DNA of 64,000 nt from Mycobacterium sp. 852002-51163_SCH5372311 (GTDB taxonomy: Bacteria; Actinomycetota; Actinomycetes; Mycobacteriales; Mycobacteriaceae), in NCBI RefSeq assembly GCF_001667115.1, contig NZ_LZIJ01000100.1, forward strand, positions 1-64,000, written 5' to 3'. The notes under the pieces were generated by a model. It was not told the DNA's origin and made no database searches. It saw nothing but the letters and a program-made list of their open reading frames with translations. Both the position numbers and the translations under genes were made by a program. Of this stretch, positions 1-8,107 are shown piece after piece. Each line of letters opens with the position of its first letter. Position 1 is the stretch's first letter.

Positions 1-234
1 GCAGGCCCTCACCGGTCAGCGTGGTACGCCCGGCGGTGGCCCCGAGCACGAAGCCGCGCGCCATCTGGTCGGACGCCGCCCAGAAACCGTCGCCGGTGCG
101 CTGGAAGCCGAACATCGAATAGAAGATGTAGATCGGGATCATCGGCTCGTTTTGCGTGGCGTCCGACCAGATGGCGCGCGGCTTCGTGCTCGGGGCCACC
201 GCCGGGCGTACCACGCTGACCGGTGAGGGCCTGC
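1..234. repeat. Fold-back inverted repeat of aceE sequence at the window edge
   Basis: Bases 1-77 are the exact reverse complement of bases 158-234, with an 80-base centre. Read on the minus strand, 150 down to 1 encodes a normal in-frame aceE segment ([20 protein letters not shown] followed by [10 protein letters not shown]), and the plus strand from 158 resumes the same protein at ASDQMARGF and continues to its C-terminus. Bases 78-150 therefore hold aceE sequence missing from the plus strand at this point. This is what a chimeric, folded-back contig end looks like. A true inverted duplication that breaks aceE is possible but less likely, because aceE is normally needed for pyruvate oxidation. 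Confidence 0.9.
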
Positions 235-1025
235 AACACGCCGACGGCCACTCACTGCTGATTGCCGCGACCAACCCGGTGGTGGTGTCCTACGACCCGG
301 CGTTCGCCTACGAGATCGCCTACATCATCGAAAGCGGGCTCTCGCGGATGTACGGCGAGAACCCGGAGAACGTGTACTTCTACATCACCATCTACAACGA
401 GCCCTACGTGCAGCCGCCGGAGCCGGAGAACTTCGACCCCGAAGGCGTGCTGCGCGGCATCTATCGCTACCAGGCAGCCAAGGAGCGGCGCGCAAGCACG
501 GCGCAGCTGCTGGCGTCCGGGGTGTCGATGCCGGCGGCGCTGAAGGCAGCTGAGATGCTGGCCGCCGAGTGGGATGTCGCCGCGGACGTCTGGTCGGTGA
601 CCAGTTGGGGCGAACTGAACCGCGACGGCGTCGCCATCGAGCGGGCGAAGCTGCGGCACCCCGACCAGCAGCCCGGCGTGCCGTACGTGACTCAGGTTTT
701 ATCCGAGGCACAAGCCTCGGGTGCGGCCGGGCCCGTCGTCGCCGTCTCGGACTGGATGCGCGCCGTTCCCGAGCAGATACGGCCGTGGGTGCCGGCCACC
801 TACGTCACGCTCGGCACCGACGGTTTCGGCTTTTCCGACACTCGGCCCGCTGCCCGCCGCTACTTCAACACCGACGCAGAATCGCAGGTGGTCGCGGTGC
901 TGGAGGCGCTGGCGCGCGACGGGGAGATCGACCCGTCGGTGCCGGTCGCGGCCGCCCGTCAGTACCGGATCGACGACGTGCTGGCCGCGCCGGCGCAGAC
1001 TTCCGATCCGGGGCCGGGCGCCTAG
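156..1025 (+). CDS. aceE: Pyruvate dehydrogenase E1 component, C-terminal part (partial)
   Basis: This is the last 289 codons of the homodimeric pyruvate dehydrogenase E1 subunit (normally about 900 residues). The enzyme decarboxylates pyruvate with thiamine diphosphate and passes the acetyl group to the lipoyl E2 subunit in the cytosol. The visible part is the pyrimidine-binding and C-terminal transketolase-like region, with the family segments [15 protein letters not shown] and [15 protein letters not shown]. The GTG at 156 is only where the frame opens; the native start lies outside the window because the sequence to the left folds back on itself (see 1-234). It precedes mabR as in M. tuberculosis, where aceE is Rv2241. 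Confidence 0.9.
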   Translation: MASDQMARGFVLGATAGRTTLTGEGLQHADGHSLLIAATNPVVVSYDPAFAYEIAYIIESGLSRMYGENPENVYFYITIYNEPYVQPPEPENFDPEGVLRGIYRYQAAKERRASTAQLLASGVSMPAALKAAEMLAAEWDVAADVWSVTSWGELNRDGVAIERAKLRHPDQQPGVPYVTQVLSEAQASGAAGPVVAVSDWMRAVPEQIRPWVPATYVTLGTDGFGFSDTRPAARRYFNTDAESQVVAVLEALARDGEIDPSVPVAAARQYRIDDVLAAPAQTSDPGPGA

Positions 1026-1035
1026 CTTCTGCGCC

Positions 1036-1091
1036 GAGCAGACGCACAATCGCACAAAAGCACGCCGTTTTGTGCGATTGTGCGTCTGCTC
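1036..1091. terminator. GAGCAGACGC-family hairpin after aceE
   Basis: A perfect 24-bp inverted repeat (arms 1036-1059 and 1068-1091) with an 8-base loop starts 10 bases after the aceE stop. The arm begins GAGCAGACGCACAATCGC and ends in four A residues, so the RNA hairpin has its U run inside the stem and no trailing U tract. The same arm sequence recurs at 8061, 10458, 12904, 30534, 32001, 37454 and 46900. Its place at the end of aceE and before the mabR promoter suggests an intrinsic terminator. Confidence 0.75.
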
Positions 1092-1125
1092 GCGCCGGGT
1101 AAGTTGGCGGAAAGTGCCAGAAAAA

Positions 1126-1142
1126 TAGCGTAGGTTTTAGGG
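1126..1142 (+). promoter_or_regulatory. Candidate mabR promoter -10 giving a leaderless start
   Basis: Just before the mabR GTG there is no ribosome binding site, but there is TAGCGT (1126-1131) overlapping TAGGTT (1131-1136). A -10 at 1131-1136 would place transcription start at about 1143, exactly on the GTG, giving a leaderless mRNA, which is common in mycobacteria. Inferred from spacing only. Confidence 0.4.
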
Positions 1143-2453
1143 GTGAGCGACAACCAAATCGTCCGCCCGAAATCGCCGCTCGAACTCCTGGACACCGTTC
1201 CCGACTCGCTGCTGCGGCGGTTGAAGCAGTATTCGGGCCGGTTGGCCACCGAGGCGGTCTCGGCCATGCAGGAGCGGCTGCCGTTCTTCGCCGAGCTGGA
1301 AGCGTCCCAGCGCGCCAGCGTGGCGCTGGTGGTGCAGACGGCCGTCGTCAACTTCGTCGAGTGGATGCAGAACCCGCACAGCAACGTCAGCTACACCGCC
1401 CAGGCATTCGAGCTGGTTCCCCAGGACCTGACCCGGCGGATCGCCTTGCGCCACAGCGTGGAGATGGTCCGCGTCACCATGGAGTTCTTCGAAGAGGTGG
1501 TGCCGATGCTGGCCCGCTCCGAAGAGCAGTTGACAGCGCTGACCGTGGGCATCTTGAAGTACAGCCGCGACCTGGCGTTCACCGCAGCCACGGCGTACGC
1601 CGACGCGGCCGAGGCACGCGGCACCTGGGACAGCCGGATGGAGGCCAGCGTGGTCGACGCGGTGGTACGCGGTGACACCGGCCCCGAGCTGCTGTCGCGC
1701 GCCGCCGCGTTGAACTGGGACACCACCTCCCCGGCGACGGTGGTAGTGGGAACGCCTGCACCCAGCCGCGGCGCACCCAACGCCGAACTCGACAGCGAGC
1801 GCGCCAGCCAGGATGTCCGCGACATCGCCGCCCGCCACGGCCGGGCCGCACTCACCGACGTACACGGCACCTGGCTGGTGGCGATCGTCTCGGGCCACCT
1901 CTCACCGACCGAGAAGTTTCTGGGCGACCTGTTGGAGGCGTTCTCGGACGGTCCCGTGGTCATCGGACCTACAGCGCCCATGCTGACCGCGGCCTACCAC
2001 AGCGCCAGCGAGGCCATTTCCGGGATGAACGCCGTCGCCGGCTGGAGTGGCGCGCCGAGGCCGGTGCTGGCCAGGGAACTGCTGCCGGAACGGGCCCTGA
2101 TGGGCGACGCGTCGGCGATCGTGGCGCTGCATACCGACGTGATGCGGCCCCTGGCGGACGCCGGACCGACACTCACCGAAACCCTTAACGCTTATTTAGA
2201 TTGTGGCGGCGCGATTGAGGCCTGCGCGCGCAAGTTGTTCGTTCATCCAAACACCGTGCGGTACCGGCTGAAGCGGATCACCGACTTCACGGGCCGCGAT
2301 CCCACCCAGCCGCGGGACGCATACGTGCTGCGAGTGGCCGCGACGGTAGGCCAGCTGAACTATCCCGTACCTCAGCCCAGCGCCGGGAACAACGCCCTGA
2401 CTCAGGTTCCCGCGCCGGTCAGAGGCACTGTTGTCGGCGTGTCGAACGAATAG
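1143..2453 (+). CDS. mabR: MabR, PucR/CdaR-type transcriptional regulator of FAS-II genes
   Basis: The 436-residue protein is very close to M. tuberculosis Rv2242 as I remember it, including SPLELLDTVPDSLLRRLKQY near the N-terminus. It carries a PucR-family C-terminal helix-turn-helix (FVHPNTVRYRLKRITDFTG, from about residue 366) and a central GGDEF-like region. In M. tuberculosis MabR controls the fabD-acpM-kasA-kasB-accD6 operon and so mycolic acid chain elongation. Here it lies 140 bp upstream of that operon on the same strand, with a fitting operator between (2507-2527). The GTG at 1143 begins the conserved reading and has no Shine-Dalgarno sequence, so the mRNA may be leaderless. The C-terminal tail after LNYPVPQ is poorly conserved and low in structure. 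Confidence 0.93.
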   Translation: MSDNQIVRPKSPLELLDTVPDSLLRRLKQYSGRLATEAVSAMQERLPFFAELEASQRASVALVVQTAVVNFVEWMQNPHSNVSYTAQAFELVPQDLTRRIALRHSVEMVRVTMEFFEEVVPMLARSEEQLTALTVGILKYSRDLAFTAATAYADAAEARGTWDSRMEASVVDAVVRGDTGPELLSRAAALNWDTTSPATVVVGTPAPSRGAPNAELDSERASQDVRDIAARHGRAALTDVHGTWLVAIVSGHLSPTEKFLGDLLEAFSDGPVVIGPTAPMLTAAYHSASEAISGMNAVAGWSGAPRPVLARELLPERALMGDASAIVALHTDVMRPLADAGPTLTETLNAYLDCGGAIEACARKLFVHPNTVRYRLKRITDFTGRDPTQPRDAYVLRVAATVGQLNYPVPQPSAGNNALTQVPAPVRGTVVGVSNE

Positions 2454-2506
2454 TGACTTAGACGACAGATCGCGGGACGATATCAAACGGGTAGCTTAAG
2501 GAGCTG

Positions 2507-2527
2507 TTTTGTAGGGAGTACACAAAA
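2507..2527 (+). promoter_or_regulatory. Probable MabR operator of the FAS-II operon
   Basis: TTTTGT (2507-2512) and ACAAAA (2522-2527) form a perfect inverted repeat around a 9-base spacer. From memory this TTTTGT-N9-ACAAAA layout is the one described for MabR binding at the mycobacterial fasII promoter. It is followed by -10-like TAAGAT (2531-2536) and CATAAT (2543-2548), so bound MabR would sit over the -35 region. It lies in the 140-bp AT-rich gap between mabR and fabD, which holds nothing else recognisable. Confidence 0.7.
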
Positions 2528-2593
2528 ACCTAAGATAAGGTTCATAATCTGTTACACCCGCTAAAACCGTTTCCACAGTGTTCTCTTAGACAC

Positions 2594-3502
2594 GTGATTG
2601 CGTTTCTTGCTCCCGGACAGGGGTCCCAGACTGAGGGGATGCTGTCGCCGTGGCTGGAACTGCCTGGCGCAGCAGACCAGATAGCGTCGTGGTCCAACGC
2701 CAGTGGCCTGGACCTCGAGCGCCTGGGTACCACCGCGTCGATGGAGGAGATCACCGACACCGCGGTCGCCCAGCCCCTGATCGTTGCGGCCACCCTGCTG
2801 GCTCACCAGGAGCTGACCCGGCGTGGCCTGCTGGCCGACAAAGAAATTGTTGTCGCCGGCCACTCCGTCGGGGAGATCGCCGCCTACGCGATCGCCGGAG
2901 TAATGGCCGCCGATGACGCCGTCGCGCTGGCTGCCAGCCGAGGTGCCGAGATGGCAAAGGCCTGCGCAATCGAGCCGACCGGCATGTCCGCGGTGCTCGG
3001 CGGTGACGAGGCCGACGTGCTGGGCCGCCTCGAGCAGCTCGACCTGGTGCCCGCCAACCGCAACGCTGCCGGTCAGATCGTCGCGGCCGGCGCGCTGACC
3101 GCGCTGGAGAAGCTTGCCGAAGACCCGCCGGCCAAGGCCCGGGTGCGCGCACTGGGCGTGGCCGGTGCGTTCCACACGAACTTCATGGCTCCCGCGCTCG
3201 ACGGCTTTGCCGCCGCGGCGGCCGGCATCGCGACCGCCGAGCCCACCGCAACGCTGCTGTCCAACCACGACGGCAACCCGGTAGCCTCGGCCGCAGCCGC
3301 GATGGACACACTCGTCGCTCAGCTCACCAAGCCGGTGCGCTGGGACCTGTGCACCGCGACGCTGCGCGAGCGCAATATCACGGTGATCGTCGAGTTCCCG
3401 CCCGCGGGAACCCTCAGCGGTATCGCCAAACGAGAACTTCGGGGAGTGCCGGCCCGTGCCGTCAAATCACCCGCAGACCTGGACGAGCTGGCCAACCTCT
3501 AA
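2594..3502 (+). CDS. fabD: Malonyl-CoA:ACP transacylase
   Basis: FabD moves malonyl groups from CoA to AcpM, supplying the extender unit for meromycolate synthesis in the cytosol. The 302-residue protein has the family start FLAPGQGSQ, the nucleophile motif GHSVGE with Ser91, and the partner His194 in GAFHTNFM. Length is normal. The GTG at 2594 is chosen because translation matches the family from residue 2; no clear Shine-Dalgarno precedes it. It is the first gene of the fabD-acpM-kasA-kasB-accD6 operon, 82 bp before acpM, and should be controlled by MabR through the operator at 2507-2527. Confidence 0.95.
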   Translation: MIAFLAPGQGSQTEGMLSPWLELPGAADQIASWSNASGLDLERLGTTASMEEITDTAVAQPLIVAATLLAHQELTRRGLLADKEIVVAGHSVGEIAAYAIAGVMAADDAVALAASRGAEMAKACAIEPTGMSAVLGGDEADVLGRLEQLDLVPANRNAAGQIVAAGALTALEKLAEDPPAKARVRALGVAGAFHTNFMAPALDGFAAAAAGIATAEPTATLLSNHDGNPVASAAAAMDTLVAQLTKPVRWDLCTATLRERNITVIVEFPPAGTLSGIAKRELRGVPARAVKSPADLDELANL

Positions 3503-3583
3503 CGCCGGCTTGGCCTCGGCAAGACCAGTACAAAGCAAGTCAATTTCATTTGCACACAACATATTACGAAGGGAAACAAGAAC

Positions 3584-3931
3584 GTGGCCGTAACTCAGGA
3601 AGAAATCATCGCCGGTATTGCCGAGATCATCGAAGAGGTGACCGGTATCGAGCCGTCCGAGATCACCCCGGAGAAGTCGTTCGTCGACGACCTGGACATC
3701 GACTCGCTGTCGATGGTCGAGATCGCGGTGCAGACCGAGGACAAGTACGGCGTGAAGATCCCCGACGAGGACCTTGCTGGTCTGCGTACCGTCGGTGACG
3801 TCGTCGCCTACATCCAGAAGCTCGAGGAAGAGAACCCCGAGGCCGCCGAGGCGCTGCGGGCCAAGCTCGAGACCGAGAACCCCGACGCCGTTGCCAACGT
3901 CAAGGCGAGGCTGGAAGCGGAAAGCAAGTGA
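3584..3931 (+). CDS. acpM: Meromycolate extension acyl carrier protein
   Basis: AcpM carries growing meromycolate chains on a phosphopantetheine arm between FAS-II enzymes. The DSLS motif has the attachment site at Ser41, the same number as in M. tuberculosis. At 115 residues it is longer than E. coli ACP because of the acidic, Lys/Glu-rich C-terminal extension seen in mycobacterial AcpM ([20 protein letters not shown]). The GTG at 3584 follows a GAAGGGA ribosome binding site at 3568-3574. Its stop codon overlaps the kasA start by 4 bases (GTGA), so the two are translationally coupled. Confidence 0.96.
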   Translation: MAVTQEEIIAGIAEIIEEVTGIEPSEITPEKSFVDDLDIDSLSMVEIAVQTEDKYGVKIPDEDLAGLRTVGDVVAYIQKLEEENPEAAEALRAKLETENPDAVANVKARLEAESK

Positions 3932-5178
3932 CCAAGCCTTCCACTGCTAATGGCGGTTACCCCAGCGTTGTGGTGACCGCCGTCACAGCGACGACGTCGA
4001 TCTCGCCGGACATCGAGAGCACGTGGAAGGGTCTGTTGGCCGGCGAGAGCGGCATCCACGTACTGGAGGACGAGTTCGTCACCAAATGGGACCTGCCCGT
4101 CAAGATCGGTGGCCACCTCAAGGAGCCGGTCGACAACCACATGGGCCGGCTGGACATGCGACGCATGTCGTACGTCCAGCGGATGAGCAAGCTGCTCAGC
4201 GGCCAGTTGTGGGAGTCGGCGGGCAGCCCCGAGGTCGATCCGGACCGGTTCACCGTCGTGGTGGGCACCGGTCTGGGCGGCGCCGAGCGGATCGTGGAGA
4301 GCTACGACCTGATGAACGAGGGCGGGCCCCGCAAGGTGTCCCCGCTCGCCGTTCAGATGATCATGCCCAACGGCGCCGCGGCGACCGTCGGGCTGCAGCT
4401 AGGGGCCCGGGCCGGGGTGATCACCCCGGTGTCGGCCTGTTCGTCGGGCTCGGAGGCGATCGCCCACGCATGGCGTCAGATCGTCATGGGTGACGCGGAC
4501 ATCGCCGTCTGCGGCGGTGTTGAAGGGCCCATCGAGGCGCTGCCCATCGCGGCGTTCTCCATGATGCGGGCCATGTCGACCCGCAACGACGAGCCCGAGC
4601 GGGCGTCACGCCCGTTCGACAAAGACCGCGACGGCTTCGTGTTCGGCGAGGCCGGTGCGCTCATGCTCATCGAGACCGAGGAGCACGCCAAGGCCCGCGG
4701 CGCCACGCCGTTGGCCCGGCTGATGGGCGCCGGTATCACCTCGGACGCCTTCCACATGGTGGCGCCCGCGGCAGACGGTGTCCGGGCCGGTAGGGCCATG
4801 ACGCGTTCGATGGAGTTGGCGGGCCTGTCCCCCAAGGACATCGACCACGTCAACGCTCACGGAACGGCCACTCCGATCGGTGATTCCGCCGAGGCCAACG
4901 CGATCCGGGTCGCCGGTTGCGAACACGCCGCGGTGTATGCGCCGAAATCGGCGCTCGGCCACTCGATCGGCGCGGTCGGCGCGCTCGAATCTGTACTCAC
5001 GGTGTTGACCCTTCGGGACGGCGTCATTCCACCGACTCTGAACTACGAAACACCCGATCCCGAGATCGATCTGGATGTTGTCGCGGGCGAACCGCGCTAC
5101 GGCGAATACCGCTACGCGATCAACAACTCCTTCGGGTTCGGCGGCCACAACGTGGCGCTCGCATTCGGGCGCTACTAG
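3928..5178 (+). CDS. kasA: 3-oxoacyl-ACP synthase KasA
   Basis: KasA condenses malonyl-AcpM with acyl-AcpM in the early elongation rounds of meromycolate synthesis and is the target of thiolactomycin. The 416-residue protein has the KAS I/II triad Cys171 (SACSSGS), His311 (NAHGTATP) and His345 (ALGHSIG), identical in number to the M. tuberculosis enzyme, and ends in the family motif [10 protein letters not shown]. The GTG start overlaps the acpM stop. kasB follows after 91 bp. Confidence 0.96.
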   Translation: MTKPSTANGGYPSVVVTAVTATTSISPDIESTWKGLLAGESGIHVLEDEFVTKWDLPVKIGGHLKEPVDNHMGRLDMRRMSYVQRMSKLLSGQLWESAGSPEVDPDRFTVVVGTGLGGAERIVESYDLMNEGGPRKVSPLAVQMIMPNGAAATVGLQLGARAGVITPVSACSSGSEAIAHAWRQIVMGDADIAVCGGVEGPIEALPIAAFSMMRAMSTRNDEPERASRPFDKDRDGFVFGEAGALMLIETEEHAKARGATPLARLMGAGITSDAFHMVAPAADGVRAGRAMTRSMELAGLSPKDIDHVNAHGTATPIGDSAEANAIRVAGCEHAAVYAPKSALGHSIGAVGALESVLTVLTLRDGVIPPTLNYETPDPEIDLDVVAGEPRYGEYRYAINNSFGFGGHNVALAFGRY

Positions 5179-5269
5179 GGCCGGACAGGCACGGCGTCCG
5201 GCGACGATACGGGCTGCAAGCGGCCCGAGGAGGAGCCGGACAACACGGAAGGAAACGGTCGCAAGGCCT

Positions 5270-6532
5270 ATGACCAAATCGCCCAAGTTGACTACGGGAA
5301 ACGGCTTTCCCGACGTAGTCGTCACCGGCATCGCCATGACGACCGCGTTGGCAACCGACGCGGAGAACACATGGAAGCAGTTGCTCGACGGACAAAGCGG
5401 GATCCGCACACTTGAGGACCCGTTCGTCGAGGAGTTCGACCTCCCGGTCCGAATCGGCGGGCACCTGCTCGAGGAATTCGACAGCACCCTGACGCGCATC
5501 GAGCTGCGTCGGTTGTCGTATCTGCAGCGGATGTCCACCGTGCTGGGCCGGCGGGTCTGGGAGAACGCCGGGTCACCCGAGGTCGACACCACCCGACTGA
5601 TGGTGTGTATCGGCACCGGAATGGGGTCCACCGAGGAGCTCATCTGGGGTTACGACGAGCTGCGCGCGCGCGGCACCAAGGCTTTCAACCCGTTGGGTGT
5701 GCAGAAGTACATGCCCAACGGCGCAGCCGCGGCCGTCGGGCTGGAGCGCCATGCCAAGGCCGGGGTGAGCGCCCCGGTATCGGCGTGTGCGTCCGGTGCC
5801 GAAGGCATCGCCCAGGCCTGGCGGCACATCGTCCTCGGCGAGGCCGACATGGCGATCTGCGGTGGTGTGGAGACGAAGATCGAAGCGGTGCCGATCGCGG
5901 CGTTCGCGGCCATGCGCATCGTGCTGTCGACCAACAACGAAGACCCGGCGGGCGCCTGTCGCCCGTTCGACAAGGACCGCACCGGCTTCGTGTTCGGTGA
6001 GGCCGGCGCGCTGATGGTGATCGAAACCGAGGAGCACGCCAAGGCTCGCGGGGCCAACATCCTGGGCCGCGTCATGGGGGCCAGCATCACCTCGGACGGC
6101 TTCCACATGGTGGCTCCGGACCCCAACGGCGAGCGCGCCGGGCATGCCATCAAGCGGGCGGTCGAGCTCGCCGGGCTGACCCCCAGCGACATCGACCACG
6201 TCAATGCGCACGCCACCGGCACGCAGGTCGGTGACCTTGCCGAGGGCAAGGCCATCAACAACGCCCTCGGCAGCCACAAGCCGGCGGTGTACGCTCCCAA
6301 ATCTGCTCTCGGCCACTCGGTGGGTGCGGTCGGTGCAGTGGAGTCGATCCTGACGGTGCTCGCGTTGCGGGACCAGGTGGTCCCCCCGACACTGAATCTG
6401 GTGAATCTCGATCCCGAGATCGACCTGGATGTGGTGGCGGGCAAGCCGCGGCCGGGTGATTACCGGTATGCGGTCAACAACTCGTTCGGATTCGGCGGGC
6501 ACAACGTGGCGATCGCTTTCGGACGCTATTAG
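5270..6532 (+). CDS. kasB: 3-oxoacyl-ACP synthase KasB
   Basis: KasB is the paralogue of KasA that extends meromycolates to full length, which affects acid-fastness. The ATG at 5270 is preceded by GGAAGGAAAC and gives a 420-residue protein; the frame stays open back to 5075 but that stretch overlaps kasA and is not family-like. Catalytic residues are Cys173 (SACASGA), His314 (NAHATGT) and His349 (ALGHSVG). The gene is an obvious tandem duplicate of kasA, with the same domain order and C-terminal [10 protein letters not shown]. It is followed 70 bp later by accD6. Confidence 0.95.
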   Translation: MTKSPKLTTGNGFPDVVVTGIAMTTALATDAENTWKQLLDGQSGIRTLEDPFVEEFDLPVRIGGHLLEEFDSTLTRIELRRLSYLQRMSTVLGRRVWENAGSPEVDTTRLMVCIGTGMGSTEELIWGYDELRARGTKAFNPLGVQKYMPNGAAAAVGLERHAKAGVSAPVSACASGAEGIAQAWRHIVLGEADMAICGGVETKIEAVPIAAFAAMRIVLSTNNEDPAGACRPFDKDRTGFVFGEAGALMVIETEEHAKARGANILGRVMGASITSDGFHMVAPDPNGERAGHAIKRAVELAGLTPSDIDHVNAHATGTQVGDLAEGKAINNALGSHKPAVYAPKSALGHSVGAVGAVESILTVLALRDQVVPPTLNLVNLDPEIDLDVVAGKPRPGDYRYAVNNSFGFGGHNVAIAFGRY

Positions 6533-6602
6533 ACGGCGCCTTTAGAAAAAGCCAAGGACCATCCGCTAAACCTGAGCACCACCCGGAACTAGGAGACCTG
6601 CG

Positions 6603-8024
6603 ATGACAATCATGGCCCCCGAGGCGGTTGGCGAGTCGCTCGACCCCCGCGATCCGTTGTTGCGTCTGAGCAATTTCTTCGACGACGGCAGCGTGCAGCT
6701 ACTGCACGAGCGTGACCGCTCCGGCGTGCTCTCCGCGGCCGGCACCGTGAACGGCGTTCGCACCATCGCGTTCTGCACGGACGGGACCGTGATGGGCGGC
6801 GCCATGGGTGTCGAGGGCTGTGCGCACATCGTCAACGCCTACGACACCGCCATCGAGGAGCAGAGCCCGATCGTGGGCATCTGGCACTCCGGTGGGGCCC
6901 GGCTCGCCGAAGGCGTGCGGGCGCTGCACGCGGTCGGGCAGGTTTTCGAGGCCATGATCCGCGCGTCGGGCTACGTCCCGCAGATCTCGGTGGTCGTCGG
7001 CTTCGCCGCCGGCGGCGCCGCCTACGGGCCGGCGCTGACCGACGTCGTCATCATGGCGCCGGAAAGCCGGGTGTTCGTCACCGGGCCGGACGTGGTGCGC
7101 AGCGTCACCGGCGAGGACGTCGACATGGCGTCGCTGGGTGGTCCGGAGACTCACCACAAGAAGTCCGGGGTGTGCCACATCGTGGCCGACGACGAGCTCG
7201 ACGCTTACGAGCGCGGTCGTCGTCTGGTTGGATTGTTCTGCCAGCAAGGGCATTTCGATCGCGGCAAGGCCGAAGCCGGTGACACCGACATCCACGCCCT
7301 GCTGCCCGAGTCGGCTCGGCGTGCCTACGACGTGCGTCCCATCGTGACCGCGATCCTGGACGAGGAAACGCCTTTCGACGAATTCCAGGCCAACTGGGCG
7401 CCGTCGATGGTCGTGGGGCTGGGCCGGCTGTCCGGCCGTACGGTCGGCGTGCTGGCGAACAACCCGCTGCGCCTGGGCGGCTGCCTGAACTCCGAAAGTG
7501 CCGAGAAGGCAGCACGTTTCGTGCGGCTCTGCGACGCCTTCGGTATTCCACTGGTGGTGGTTGTCGACGTGCCGGGCTACCTGCCGGGTGTCGACCAGGA
7601 GTGGGGCGGCGTGGTGCGCCGCGGCGCCAAACTGCTGCACGCGTTCGGCGAGTGCACCGTTCCGCGCGTCACGCTGGTCACCCGAAAGACCTACGGCGGG
7701 GCCTACATTGCGATGAACTCCCGCTCGTTGAACGCCACCAAGGTGTTCGCGTGGCCGGACGCCGAGGTTGCGGTGATGGGCGCCAAGGCGGCGGTCGGCA
7801 TCCTGCACAAGAAGAAGCTCGCTGCCACACCGGAAGGTGAGCGTGAGGCGCTGCACGACGAGCTGGCCGCCGAGCACGAGCGGATCGCCGGCGGGGTGGA
7901 CAGCGCCATCGACATCGGTGTGGTGGACGAGAAGATCGACCCCGCGCACACCCGCAGCAAGCTCACCGAAGCGCTGGCTCAGGCCCCGGCTCGCCGCGGC
8001 CGCCACAAGAACATCCCGCTTTAA
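6603..8024 (+). CDS. accD6: Acetyl/propionyl-CoA carboxylase beta subunit AccD6
   Basis: AccD6 is the carboxyltransferase subunit that pairs with AccA3 to make malonyl-CoA for fatty acid and mycolate synthesis. The 473-residue protein has the N-terminal crotonase-like half with GGARLAEGV and AAGGAAYGPAL, and the C-terminal half with GGAYIAMNS, the glycine-rich oxyanion sites of acyl-CoA carboxylases. AGGAGA at 6591-6596 precedes the ATG. It is the last gene of the FAS-II operon, as in M. tuberculosis (Rv2247), and is followed by a strong hairpin at 8061-8102. Confidence 0.95.
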   Translation: MTIMAPEAVGESLDPRDPLLRLSNFFDDGSVQLLHERDRSGVLSAAGTVNGVRTIAFCTDGTVMGGAMGVEGCAHIVNAYDTAIEEQSPIVGIWHSGGARLAEGVRALHAVGQVFEAMIRASGYVPQISVVVGFAAGGAAYGPALTDVVIMAPESRVFVTGPDVVRSVTGEDVDMASLGGPETHHKKSGVCHIVADDELDAYERGRRLVGLFCQQGHFDRGKAEAGDTDIHALLPESARRAYDVRPIVTAILDEETPFDEFQANWAPSMVVGLGRLSGRTVGVLANNPLRLGGCLNSESAEKAARFVRLCDAFGIPLVVVVDVPGYLPGVDQEWGGVVRRGAKLLHAFGECTVPRVTLVTRKTYGGAYIAMNSRSLNATKVFAWPDAEVAVMGAKAAVGILHKKKLAATPEGEREALHDELAAEHERIAGGVDSAIDIGVVDEKIDPAHTRSKLTEALAQAPARRGRHKNIPL

Positions 8025-8060
8025 TAGCGCGAGCTGGGCCCACGCGCGCCAGCTGGGGAA

Positions 8061-8102
8061 CGCAAAAGCACCCGCACGCACGGCGTGTCGGGTGCTTTTG
8101 CG
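8061..8102. terminator. GAGCAGACGC-family hairpin between accD6 and the monooxygenase
   Basis: A perfect 14-bp stem (CGCAAAAGCACCCG at 8061-8074 with its complement at 8089-8102) closes a 14-base loop. The right arm continues into TCTGCTCA, the family core read on the minus strand; the left GAGCAGA part is lost. It lies between convergent accD6 and the monooxygenase, so it can serve both directions. Stem and loop closely match the copy at 32001-32060. Confidence 0.75.
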
Positions 8103-8107
8103 TCTGC

